DNA of 64,000 nt. It comes from DATJGS01 sp035494735 (GTDB taxonomy: Bacteria; Eisenbacteria; RBG-16-71-46). Below, one piece after another: positions 55,015 to 62,753 of the stretch. The stretch spans positions 238,356 through 302,355 of the forward strand of contig DATJGS010000010.1 of the NCBI GenBank assembly GCA_035494735.1, in the 5' to 3' direction. The notes under the pieces are model-generated. The model was given only the letters and a program-made list of their open reading frames with translations. It searched no databases and was not told where the DNA came from. Numbering within the stretch: position 1 is the stretch's first letter; each line of letters opens with the position of its first letter. The position numbers were made by a program, and so were the translations under genes.

Positions 55015-56199
55015 CTAGGGATTGCCGAACAGGCCGGGCCGGGCCGCGGCCGCGCCTGCGACGTTGGAGCCGTTGCCGCCGCCCTCGCCGCCCTGGGCAT
55101 CGTCCACCGGCGCCCACATGCGGTCGGACGCCGAGTTGATGCCCTTCAGCTTGAGGCTCAGCTCGTTCGGGTTGTTGCAGTTCTTGAGCGCCTCTTCCTC
55201 GGTGATGAGACCATCGCGCAAGAGGCCGAGCACGGACTGATCGAACGTCTGCATGCCGTACTGCGTCACGCCTTCGGCGACGACGCTGTGCAGCAGCACG
55301 GTCTTCTCCGGGTTTACGATGTACTCGCGGATCGTCGGCGTGCTGATCATGATCTCGCACGCCGGGACGCGCCCGGTGCCGTCCGCCCGCGGGATGAGGC
55401 GCTGCGAGATGACCGCGCGCAGGTTCGACGCGACGGACAGCCGCACCTCTTCGTGCTGGTGCGGCGGATAGAACGAGATGATGCGCTGCAGGGTCTGGAC
55501 CACGTCCGTGGTGTGCAGGGTGGACATGACCAGGTGGCCGGTGTCCGCCGCCATGAGCGCCGTGTTCATGGTCTCCAGGCTGCGGATTTCGCCGACGAGG
55601 ATGATGTCCGGATCCTGGCGCAGCACGTACTTGAGGCCGTCCTGGAACGATTGCGTGTCGAGTCCGACCTCGCGCTGGTGGATGAACGACATCCGGTCGC
55701 GGTGGAGGAACTCGATCGGGTCTTCGACCGTGATCACGTTGCGCGTGGTCACGCGGTTGATGCAGTCGATCATGGCCGCGAGCGTGGTGGACTTGCCGGA
55801 GCCGGTGCGCCCGGTGACGAGCACGAGGCCGCGCGGCGTGAACGCGAGTTCGCGCACGGCGGGCGGCAGGTGCAGGTCGTCGAGCGAAGGCACTTCGACC
55901 GGCACGTGGCGCAGCGCCAGCGCGGGCGTGCCGCGCTGCATGAAGATGTTGGCGCGGAAGCGGGCCAGGCCGGAGACGCCGAACGCGAAGTCGATCTCGC
56001 TGTGCGTCGAGAAGAACAGGCGCTGCTCCTCGTTCAGGAGCTGGTCCGAAACGTCGCGCAGATCCTGCGCGCTGGGCGCGGGCTCGTCGAGCGTGTACAG
56101 CACGCCGTCCACGCGAACCACCGGCGGAGTGCCCGCCTTCAGGTGAAGATCGCTGGCGCGGGCCGCGATCATCTTCTCCAGCACGGTGCGGATGTTCAT
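55015..56199 (-). CDS. pilT: type IV pilus retraction ATPase PilT
   Basis: 394 aa. MNIRTVLEKMIAARASDLHL is the PilT N-terminus. Walker A is VTGRTGSGKSTTLAAMI, the Asp box lies in TVEDPIEFLHRDRMSFIHQR, Walker B is DPDIILVGEIRSLETM, and the His box is in GHLVMSTLHTTDVVQTLQR. VPACEIMISTPTIREYI follows. A Gly/Ala-rich tail of about 35 residues is added at the end. It powers pilus retraction at the inner membrane. No other pilus gene is near; it lies between accB and accC, 35 bp and 6 bp from them, so it is probably co-transcribed with fatty-acid genes. Confidence 0.95.
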   Translation of the reverse strand: MNIRTVLEKMIAARASDLHLKAGTPPVVRVDGVLYTLDEPAPSAQDLRDVSDQLLNEEQRLFFSTHSEIDFAFGVSGLARFRANIFMQRGTPALALRHVPVEVPSLDDLHLPPAVRELAFTPRGLVLVTGRTGSGKSTTLAAMIDCINRVTTRNVITVEDPIEFLHRDRMSFIHQREVGLDTQSFQDGLKYVLRQDPDIILVGEIRSLETMNTALMAADTGHLVMSTLHTTDVVQTLQRIISFYPPHQHEEVRLSVASNLRAVISQRLIPRADGTGRVPACEIMISTPTIREYIVNPEKTVLLHSVVAEGVTQYGMQTFDQSVLGLLRDGLITEEEALKNCNNPNELSLKLKGINSASDRMWAPVDDAQGGEGGGNGSNVAGAAAARPGLFGNP

Positions 56200-56234
56200 G
56201 TCGTGTCCTTGCCGGGTGGGTTCCGCGCTCGAGG

Positions 56235-56804
56235 TCAGACGGGTTCCACCAAGAACAACCGTTGTCCGAATTCCACCGGCTGGGCGTTGTCCACCAGGAG
56301 CTTCACGACGCGTCCGCGCACTTCGGATTCGATCTCGTTCATCAGCTTCATGGCTTCGATGATGCAGACCGTCTGCCCCACCTCGACCATGTCGCCGACT
56401 TCCACGTAAGGATCCGCATCCGGCGCGGGCGCCCGGTAAAACGTGCCCACCATCGGGGAAGTGATCGCGACGTGGTGTTCGGCTGCCGGGGCGGCGGGTG
56501 GCGAAGCATCGTTCTGGCCGGCACGGCCGGAAGCGGGCGGTGGCGCGGACGTCATGACCGGCGCCGCCGCCACGCCGAATGGAACGCCGGCGTTCGCGGA
56601 AATTCGCACCGTCCTGCCGCCCGAGCTCACCTCGAGCTCGCCGATCCCCGTGCGCTGCACCAGGCGAATGAGCTGGCGGACCTCCGTCAGTCCGATCCCC
56701 CCGAGCATCACGTCCCGAGAATTATCGGTAGGCGCGGCCCCTGACTTGACCGATTTGGCGCTGGCGGAGCGCTTGCCCCGCTTGCGGCTACGCGTCGCGG
56801 CCAC
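56235..56804 (-). CDS. accB: biotin carboxyl carrier protein of acetyl-CoA carboxylase
   Basis: 189 aa from GTG 56804, which lies 17 nt inside aroQ; ATG 56708 is a serious alternative and would give 157 aa, nearer the family norm, without the basic leader (TRSRKRGKRSASAK). The N-terminal LTEVRQLIRLVQRTGIGELE is the usual BCCP opening. A Pro/Ala-rich linker follows. The biotinyl domain has SPMVGTFYRAPAPDADPYVE and the biotin-Lys motif IIEAMKLMNEIESE. It carries carboxybiotin between AccC and the carboxyltransferase. It follows aroQ and precedes pilT. Confidence 0.95.
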   Translation of the reverse strand: MAATRSRKRGKRSASAKSVKSGAAPTDNSRDVMLGGIGLTEVRQLIRLVQRTGIGELEVSSGGRTVRISANAGVPFGVAAAPVMTSAPPPASGRAGQNDASPPAAPAAEHHVAITSPMVGTFYRAPAPDADPYVEVGDMVEVGQTVCIIEAMKLMNEIESEVRGRVVKLLVDNAQPVEFGQRLFLVEPV

Positions 56805-57237
56805 GGTCGAGGTGCCCGGCGAGGGCGCGAAGGGCCAGCGTGTAACTGGCGGGGCCGAATCCCGAGACGACGCCCAGGGCGGCGCCCGAGACGTAGGAGA
56901 TCCGGCGGAAGGATTCCCTGGCGTGCGGATTGGACACGTGCACCTCGATCACGGGAAGGCCCACGGCGAGGACGGCGTCCCTGAGCGCCACGCTGGTGTG
57001 CGTCAGTCCTCCGGGATTGAGCAGCACGCCCGCGCAGCGTCCGCGCGCTCCATGGAGCGCGTCGATGAGCACACCCTCGTGGTTGCTCTGCAGCGCTTCA
57101 ATCTCGCATCCCAGCTGGGCGGCCTCGGCACGCAGCGAAGCGTCGATGTCTTCGAGCGTGGCGCGGCCGTAGACCTCCGGCTCGCGCGCGCCCAAGGCAT
57201 TCAAATTAGGACCATGGAGGACGAGAACGCGATGCAT
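56788..57237 (-). CDS. aroQ: 3-dehydroquinate dehydratase, type II
   Basis: 149 aa from ATG 57237, which puts the family opening RVLVLHGPNLNALG at residue 3; GTG 57267, overlapping the aroB stop, is a coupled alternative adding 10 residues. Other type II blocks: the Tyr loop AREPEVYGRATLEDID, QSNHEGVLIDALHGA, LNPGGLTHTSVALRDAV and IEVHVSNPHARESFRR with the catalytic His. It dehydrates 3-dehydroquinate in the shikimate pathway, directly after the AroB step, and follows aroB. The last 17 nt overlap the accB start. Confidence 0.95.
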   Translation of the reverse strand: MHRVLVLHGPNLNALGAREPEVYGRATLEDIDASLRAEAAQLGCEIEALQSNHEGVLIDALHGARGRCAGVLLNPGGLTHTSVALRDAVLAVGLPVIEVHVSNPHARESFRRISYVSGAALGVVSGFGPASYTLALRALAGHLDRGRDA

Positions 57238-57263
57238 CGAGCCCCGTTGGGCGGCCCGCGGCG

Positions 57264-58367
57264 TCACGCCACGGCCCCGGCTTCGCGCAATGCCGCCTGC
57301 ACGAGGCGGCCGGAGATCAGGCGCGGGACGCTAGCATGGCCCACCCGAGGCGTCAACACCCAGCGGGCTCCGGACGTCCCGCGCTTCTTGTCGTGCGCCA
57401 TCGCCTCGAGCAGCGCCGCGAGCGGCGTCGGCGGCATGCGCCGGGGCAGGCGCAGCGCGTCGAGCACGGCGACGAGGCGCGCGCGCTCGCGAGGCGCCAG
57501 CGCCACGACCTCGACGCTCAGCGCCGAGGCCACCCGCATGCCGATGGCCACCGCCTCGCCGTGGCGCACGCCGCGATAGCCGCGCGCGGCTTCCAACGCG
57601 TGTCCGAGCGTGTGGCCGTAGTTCAGCGCGGTGCGGCGTCCGCCTTCGCGCTCGCGCTCGTCGCCGCGCACCACGCGGAGTTTGGCGCGAATCGCGCGCT
57701 CCACGGCCTCGCCCAGACCGTCGCGCGCGCCCGCGTCCAGCGCCGCGACCTCGCGCTCGATCCAGCGGAACAGGGCGGCGTCCGTGGCCATGCCCACTTT
57801 GACCACCTCGGCGAGGCCGGCCCGGCGTTCGCGCACGGGCAAGGTCTGGAGCAGGTCGGGGTCGACGAGCACGCCGGCCGGCTGATGGAACGCCCCCACC
57901 AGGTTCTTGCCCGCGCCGAGATCGATGCCGGTCTTGCCGCCGACGCTGCTGTCGACCTGTGCCAGCAGGGACGTCGGCACCCCGACCCAGGCGACGCCGC
58001 GCAACCACGTCGCGGCCGCGAAGCCACCGAGATCCCCCACCACGCCGCCGCCCAGCGCGACGAGCGCGTCGTGGCGACCGACGCCGTGCGCGGCCATTTC
58101 GGACCAGATGCGCTCGAGCGTCCGCGGTCCCTTGCTGCGCTCCCCGGCCGGCACGACGAGCAGTCGCGACGCGACGTGCGCCCGCTCGAGCAGGCGCATG
58201 GCGCGGGCCCCGTACAGGGCGGCGACATTGGGGTCGCTGAGGACGAGCGCGCGGCGCGGCGCCGCCGTCTCGCGCACGAAGCGCCCGAGGCGGGCGAACG
58301 CGCCGGGGGTCACGACGACTCGCGAGCGGGCGGCGTGCGGCGGGTAGCGGACGAGGAGGCGGCTCAT
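57264..58367 (-). CDS. aroB: 3-dehydroquinate synthase
   Basis: 367 aa from ATG 58367. NAD and metal site motifs: VALGGGVVGDLGGFAAATWL, GVPTSLLAQVDSSVGGKTGI, AGLAEVVKVGMATDAALF and the metal His in TALNYGHTLGHALEAARGY. It converts DAHP to 3-dehydroquinate in aromatic amino-acid synthesis. No SD precedes the ATG, and a -10-like TATACT ends 9 nt upstream, so the mRNA may be leaderless. aroQ follows, so aroB-aroQ form a small pathway pair, probably read on into accB, pilT, accC and comB. Confidence 0.95.
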   Translation of the reverse strand: MSRLLVRYPPHAARSRVVVTPGAFARLGRFVRETAAPRRALVLSDPNVAALYGARAMRLLERAHVASRLLVVPAGERSKGPRTLERIWSEMAAHGVGRHDALVALGGGVVGDLGGFAAATWLRGVAWVGVPTSLLAQVDSSVGGKTGIDLGAGKNLVGAFHQPAGVLVDPDLLQTLPVRERRAGLAEVVKVGMATDAALFRWIEREVAALDAGARDGLGEAVERAIRAKLRVVRGDEREREGGRRTALNYGHTLGHALEAARGYRGVRHGEAVAIGMRVASALSVEVVALAPRERARLVAVLDALRLPRRMPPTPLAALLEAMAHDKKRGTSGARWVLTPRVGHASVPRLISGRLVQAALREAGAVA

Positions 58368-58376
58368 GGCGCGCGG

Positions 58377-58404
58377 AGTATACGCATCCGCGCGCTCGCC
58401 CCAA
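58377..58404 (-). promoter_or_regulatory. candidate promoter of aroB (leaderless)
   Basis: On the minus strand TTGGGG (58399-58404) and TATACT (58377-58382) are separated by 16 bp. TATACT matches five of six bases of the -10 consensus. Only 9 nt separate it from ATG 58367, so transcription should start at or within a few bases of the start codon. It lies between the HtrA-like gene and aroB. Confidence 0.5.
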
Positions 58405-58438
58405 GCGCGGCGCTCGGCCACGCCCGGAGTGCGCCGTC

Positions 58439-59647
58439 TCAATGCGGGGTGGTGCCGCCCTGATTCTTGAGCAGCTGCAGCTGCTGATTGAGGCGCTGGA
58501 TCTGCCGTTCGATCTCGGTGATGCGCGGCGGGGACCCATCGCCCGGCCCGCCGAGCCCGAGCGCCCAGCCCGGTGTCGCGTCCGGCGATTCGGTGAGGAC
58601 GACCGTGCCCGTCTTCTCGAGATCGTCGCGCACCCACACGAGCGCGACGCTGGAGCCGGGCCGGCTCGCCGAGATCCAGCGCGCGAGTTGTTCCGGATAC
58701 TCGACGCGATCGTGCTCGAAGCCGACGATGAGGTCGCCGCGCTGCAGTCCGGCGCGGGCCGCGGGACCGTCGCTCACGACGCTCTCGATGAGCGCGCCGA
58801 TCGGGACGCTCGCGCCCGACTCGCTCTCGCTCGCGACCTGGGCCTGGCGCGTGGTCACGCCGAGGTAGCCGTGGCGCACGCGACCCTCGCGCCGGAAGCT
58901 CTCGTACACCGGGCGCACGGTCTCGAGCGGGATCGCGAAGCTGAAGCCGGAGGCCCGTGCGGCGTCGCCGCTCGTGCCCGACCCGGCGTCGCCCAGGTCG
59001 CCCTGCACGATGCCGACGAGTTCGCCGCGGGTGTTCAATGCGGCCGCCCCGCTGTTGCCCGGCACCACCGTGTTCGTGAGCTGGAGCAACGCGAAGCGCG
59101 GCTCGCGATGCACGTAGGCCACGTTCCCCACGGATTGCGTGGGGCGCGCGCCGTAGGTCGTGCCGACGGCGATCACCCAGTCGCCGAGCTGAGGACCACG
59201 GCCCGACGCCATGTCGAGCGTCGGAAGCCGGAGGTCGGGAACGCGCAGCAGCGCCAGATTGAAAATCGGATCGCAGCCCACGATCACGGCGTCGGCTTCG
59301 AGCCCGTTCGCGGTGCGCACGACGATGCGCTGGGCGCCGAGCACGACGCTGGCCGTCGTCATCACCCCGTTCGCGTCGACGGCGACGCCCGAACCGACTC
59401 GGGTGTGGGTGCGCACGACGGTCCGGCCGTCCCGTGCCCGTGACTCGCCCGGGCGCTGCGCGAACACGGTGACCACGGACGGGAGTGCGCGAGTGGCAAT
59501 GGCGTCGACGTCACCCTCGAGCGCGGAGAGCGGGCCCTCGGCGCGCGCGACGCCCGGCGCGACCCACGCCAGCGCGACGAGCGCGACGCCCGCCCACACC
59601 CCGACTACGGGGCGGCGGCCGGCTGCCGGGACTCGCGGGGAACGCAT
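58439..59647 (-). CDS. HtrA/DegP-like S1C protein with degenerate catalytic triad, one PDZ domain
   Basis: 402 aa. A signal peptide (WAGVALVALAWVAPGVARA) directs it to the periplasm. The trypsin-like domain has the family framework, but the His of the usual NAHVV block is Ser (NGVMTTASVV, S100), and the Asp of DxxTDLAV is Asn (CDPIFNLALLRV, N130); only the Ser in VVPGNSGAA (S199) remains. The PDZ domain spans about 265-355 (GYLGVTTRQAQ, AARAGLQRGDLIVGFEHD), and a coiled coil ends the protein (RITEIERQIQRLNQQLQLLK). It is probably not a protease; a binding or sensing role is likely. It is the third gene of the sigma/anti-sigma operon, 8 nt after the anti-sigma gene. Confidence 0.88.
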   Translation of the reverse strand: MRSPRVPAAGRRPVVGVWAGVALVALAWVAPGVARAEGPLSALEGDVDAIATRALPSVVTVFAQRPGESRARDGRTVVRTHTRVGSGVAVDANGVMTTASVVLGAQRIVVRTANGLEADAVIVGCDPIFNLALLRVPDLRLPTLDMASGRGPQLGDWVIAVGTTYGARPTQSVGNVAYVHREPRFALLQLTNTVVPGNSGAAALNTRGELVGIVQGDLGDAGSGTSGDAARASGFSFAIPLETVRPVYESFRREGRVRHGYLGVTTRQAQVASESESGASVPIGALIESVVSDGPAARAGLQRGDLIVGFEHDRVEYPEQLARWISASRPGSSVALVWVRDDLEKTGTVVLTESPDATPGWALGLGGPGDGSPPRITEIERQIQRLNQQLQLLKNQGGTTPH

Positions 59648-59655
59648 GCCCGACC

Positions 59656-60273
59656 TCAGAACGAGATGCTGGCGCGCTGGCCCTCGACGCCGGACGTGTA
59701 CGGAGTGTAGGCGCGCACGCGCCCGCGCTTGACCGTCACCGGGTCGAGAATGAATTCCACGTCGTCACTGTGATCGAACACGCTGTCCGACACGGACGCC
59801 AGCGTCGTGGCCGGCGTCGTGCGGCTCGCGGCGTTCACGCCGGAAGGCGTCCCGCCCGTCGCGAGATGCGGAACGCGCACCGCCTCGCGCACCGTTTCGA
59901 CACTCGCGATCGGAGTCGACGTGCTGCCGTTCCGGCGCGGCGACATGCGCAGCCAGGGCGCGAGCGTGGCCACGCCGATCAGTACGGCCACGGCCGCCGC
60001 GGTCAGCGGGACCCAGCCCGGGCGCCGCGAGACGACGAGGTCCGGCTCGGGCGTCGCGCGGCGCGTGCCGGCCAGCACGCGCTCCACGAGATCGGGCGCC
60101 GCTTCGGCGCGCGGCAACGAGCCCACCAGTTCCAGCGTTCGGCTGAACGCTTCGTACTCGGCGCGGCACTCGGTACACGCAGCGAAATGGTGCTCGAGCG
60201 CCTCGCGCTCGCCCTGCGTGGTTTCGTCGTCCCAGTATGCTCCGAAGAGCCCCCGGACCTGGGCGCAGTTCAT
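59656..60273 (-). CDS. zinc-finger anti-sigma factor
   Basis: 205 aa from ATG 60273, overlapping the sigma-factor stop (ATGA). The N-terminal anti-sigma domain has the zinc motif HxxxCxxC in EHHFAACTECRAEYEAF, with an earlier Cys at residue 3 (MNCAQVRGLF). One membrane helix follows near residue 90 (PLTAAAVAVLIGVATLAPWL), then a periplasmic part of about 95 residues with no known domain. It is expected to hold the ECF sigma factor at the membrane and release it on an envelope signal. The HtrA-like gene comes next, as in rpoE-rseA-mucD-type systems. Confidence 0.9.
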   Translation of the reverse strand: MNCAQVRGLFGAYWDDETTQGEREALEHHFAACTECRAEYEAFSRTLELVGSLPRAEAAPDLVERVLAGTRRATPEPDLVVSRRPGWVPLTAAAVAVLIGVATLAPWLRMSPRRNGSTSTPIASVETVREAVRVPHLATGGTPSGVNAASRTTPATTLASVSDSVFDHSDDVEFILDPVTVKRGRVRAYTPYTSGVEGQRASISF

Positions 60274-60905
60274 GACGATCCTTCTCGCTTGAGTAGCGGT
60301 TGGAGTTTGCGCTTCAACATGCTCCGTGCGCGGTTGATGCGCGAACGCACCGTTCCGCCCGGAATGTTGAGCACCTGTGCGATCTCCTCGTAGGCCAAGC
60401 CCTCGATGTCCCGCAGTACGAGTGCGAGACGGTATTTCTCGGGCACCGTCGCGATCGCCGCGCCGACCGCCTTCTGAAGCTGCTCGCGCTCCATCCCGCG
60501 CTCGCGTCCTTCGGTCGGATCGGCCAGCTGAATCGCGCTGTCCTTCAGAATCTCCTGCATCGCGTCGAGACTGAACCAGTTGCGGCGACGCACCCGCCTT
60601 CGAATCTCGTTCTTCGCCAGGTTCGCGGCGATCGTGAACAGCCAGGTCGAGAACTTCGAACCTCGACGGTAGTTCCGGCGGTGCACGAACACCCGGATGA
60701 ACACTTCCTGCGCCAGATCGTCCGCGCACTCCCGGTCGTTCAAAACCCGACTCACGAGATTGGTCACGCGCCCCTGGAAGCGGCGGACCAACTCGGGAAA
60801 TGCTCGCTCGTCGTCCTCCGCCACCCGCCCCATGAGGTCCTCATCGGACAGGCTCAGGACGGAAGGCGGGGCCGGGTCGCGGTCAGGCGCCACGATTGCG
60901 CTCAC
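60270..60905 (-). CDS. ECF-type RNA polymerase sigma factor
   Basis: 211 aa, GTG start. Region 2 has VSRVLNDRECADDLAQEVFI and KFSTWLFTIAANLAKNEIRR; region 4 has VPEKYRLALVLRDIEGLAYE and the HTH EIAQVLNIPGGTVRSRINRA. No region 3 is present, as in ECF sigma factors. The first 25 residues are an extra leader before DEDLMGRVAEDDERAF. It directs RNA polymerase to envelope-stress-type promoters, under control of the anti-sigma factor that follows. A GGAACC/GTAACT pair upstream (60913-60940) could be its own autoregulated promoter. Confidence 0.92.
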   Translation of the reverse strand: MSAIVAPDRDPAPPSVLSLSDEDLMGRVAEDDERAFPELVRRFQGRVTNLVSRVLNDRECADDLAQEVFIRVFVHRRNYRRGSKFSTWLFTIAANLAKNEIRRRVRRRNWFSLDAMQEILKDSAIQLADPTEGRERGMEREQLQKAVGAAIATVPEKYRLALVLRDIEGLAYEEIAQVLNIPGGTVRSRINRARSMLKRKLQPLLKREGSS

Positions 60906-60912
60906 CCTTAGT

Positions 60913-60940
60913 AGTTACCCCCTCTGCGAATAGGGGTTCC
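60913..60940 (-). promoter_or_regulatory. possible ECF-type autoregulatory promoter
   Basis: On the minus strand GGAACC (60935-60940) and GTAACT (60913-60918) are 16 bp apart, similar to ECF sigma promoters with a GGAAC -35 element. It lies between the TPR gene stop (60948) and the GTG of the sigma gene (60905), and would give an almost leaderless transcript. Only one copy is seen. Confidence 0.35.
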
Positions 60941-60947
60941 CGGCGCT

Positions 60948-62654
60948 TCATCGGCTGTCCCCCAGCTTGGCCCGAACCCGGGTGTTGGTGCGGTCGCCGG
61001 CCAGGCTCAACCGGTACTGCTCGCGCGCCAGGTCGTTGAAGCGCATCTCCTTGTAGACGTCGCCCAGGTGCTCGCGAACGATCGGGTCTCCGTCCGTCAG
61101 GGTGACGGCCCGTTCCAGGGCTTTTCGCGCCTCCGGCAGGCGCCCGAGCCGGAAATACACCCAGCCGAGCGAGTCCAGGAAGGCTCCGTTGTCGGGCTCC
61201 ATCTCGACCGCCCGCTCGATCATGCGCCGGGCCTCGGGCAGCTCTTCGTTGTGGTCGGCGAGCAGGTAGCCGAGGGAGTTCAGGGCCCGCGGATTGTCGG
61301 GCTCGACGCGGAGCAGGTCGCGGACCGCGCGCTCGGCCCCGCGGATGTCGCCGAGCTGCTCGCGACAGAACGCGAGATCGAGGGCCGTGAAGCCGGCGCC
61401 CGGGAACTTCCGGAGCACGTCCACCCACACCGATTCCGCGGCGCCCCAGCGCCGCTGCCCCTGCTCGATGCGCCCGAGGAGGACGGACGTCGACAGCGAG
61501 TCGGGCTGCAACGTCACCGCGCGCCGCGCGTGATCGATCGCCGCCGTCTCGCGTTCGGCCAGCGCGTTGGCGCGCGCCGCCAGCATTTCGCCATCGGCGT
61601 GGCCCGGGTGACGCCGCGCCCAGTTCTCGGCCAGCTCGACGCCTTCGCTCTTGCGATCGTGGCGCATCAGCGTGCCCATGATGCGGCCCTGCACGTCGAC
61701 GTCTTCGGCGTGGGCGCGCCGTAGCTGCTCGAGACTGGCGCGGCCCTCGGCGACGTGTCCGGCATACAGCGCGAGGTCGGCTTCGACGAGCTGGGCTTCG
61801 ATGTCGCCCTGGCGCGAGCGGGCCACGATCTGCGACTCGCGCCATGCCTCGGGATACTGCTTGTGGTTCGCGAGCAGGTTCACCAGCCGCCGCCGCGTCA
61901 CCTGATCGTCGCGATGGATGCCGAGGTGTCGCCGGTAGAGATCGATCGCGGCTGCCGCGTTGCCGAGGCTCTCCTCGATCCAGCCCTGCAGGAAGAAGAC
62001 GCCGGGTCGTCCCGGATTCAGTTGCACCGAGCGCGCGAGCGCCTGCTTCGCGTCCGGGAAGCGGTCCAGTCGGGCGTCGGCGGCCGCGAGCTGGAACCAC
62101 GCCTCGGAGTCCTCTTCGTCGAGATCCACGATCCGTCGATAGGCGTCCTGCACGATGTCGACACGGTCGAGCTGCTCGGCGACGCGCGCCAGGCTCAGCA
62201 GGACCTCTTCGTCCGTGGAGTCCGCGTCCACGGCGGCGCGCAGGGACACGAGCGCGTCCTCGCTGCGTCCCAGGTTGAACTCGGCCGATCCCCGCAGCCA
62301 CAGCGCGCGCGCGTCGTGCGCGTCCTCGTCCAGCGCACGATTCGCGAATTCCAGCGATCGCGCCGCGTCGCCCTGGCGGGCGGTCAGATCCGAGAGGTGA
62401 CGCGCGACGGCCGGCGCATGGGGATCGAGCGTCAGGGCGCGCGCGTATTCGGTGAACGCGGCGGACAAGTCCCCGGCCTCTTCATCGGTCCGGGCCTGGA
62501 CGTAGTGACGCAGCGCCTCGAGACTCGCGTACCCGCCGGGAACAGCGACGGAATCCGCGGGAGGCGTCGCCGTCGCGGCCGATGCGACGAAGGTGCACGC
62601 GACGAGCCACATCATGATGGCGGAGCGTAACACGCGATTGAGCCGCGCCGCCAC
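60948..62654 (-). CDS. exported tetratricopeptide repeat protein
   Basis: 568 aa from GTG 62654; ATG codons at residues 14 and 15 are alternatives. A signal-like segment (AIMMWLVACTFVASAATA) is followed by continuous TPR helices to the end, with the usual A-G-Y/F-P pattern, for example AFTEYARALTLDPHAPAVAR and YLLADHNEELPEARRMIERA. About 14 repeats fit the length. It is probably a periplasmic or membrane-associated scaffold; no enzyme domain is seen. It precedes the sigma gene by 42 bp and might be expressed with it or separately. Confidence 0.85.
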   Translation of the reverse strand: MAARLNRVLRSAIMMWLVACTFVASAATATPPADSVAVPGGYASLEALRHYVQARTDEEAGDLSAAFTEYARALTLDPHAPAVARHLSDLTARQGDAARSLEFANRALDEDAHDARALWLRGSAEFNLGRSEDALVSLRAAVDADSTDEEVLLSLARVAEQLDRVDIVQDAYRRIVDLDEEDSEAWFQLAAADARLDRFPDAKQALARSVQLNPGRPGVFFLQGWIEESLGNAAAAIDLYRRHLGIHRDDQVTRRRLVNLLANHKQYPEAWRESQIVARSRQGDIEAQLVEADLALYAGHVAEGRASLEQLRRAHAEDVDVQGRIMGTLMRHDRKSEGVELAENWARRHPGHADGEMLAARANALAERETAAIDHARRAVTLQPDSLSTSVLLGRIEQGQRRWGAAESVWVDVLRKFPGAGFTALDLAFCREQLGDIRGAERAVRDLLRVEPDNPRALNSLGYLLADHNEELPEARRMIERAVEMEPDNGAFLDSLGWVYFRLGRLPEARKALERAVTLTDGDPIVREHLGDVYKEMRFNDLAREQYRLSLAGDRTNTRVRAKLGDSR

Positions 62655-62687
62655 TCGCGGGGGCGGTTTCCGGCCCCGAAAAACCGA

Positions 62688-62717
62688 TTGGTACGAGCGG
62701 ACGAGAGCGTGATACTT
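62688..62717 (+). promoter_or_regulatory. candidate promoter of the NtrC-type regulator gene
   Basis: TTGGTA (62688-62693) and GATACT (62712-62717) are separated by 18 bp. The match is moderate. It lies in the 99-bp divergent region between the TPR gene and the response regulator and would give a leader of about 30 nt with GGAGGTG ahead of ATG 62754. Confidence 0.4.
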
Positions 62718-62753
62718 CTCTCATTGGATCGGTGAGGGCGCGGAGGTGTCCGA

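Noticed and set aside
62655..62753. Sigma-54 promoter before the NtrC-type gene
   Set aside because: A TTGGTACG element looks like a -24 box, but no TTGC-type -12 element follows at the right distance.
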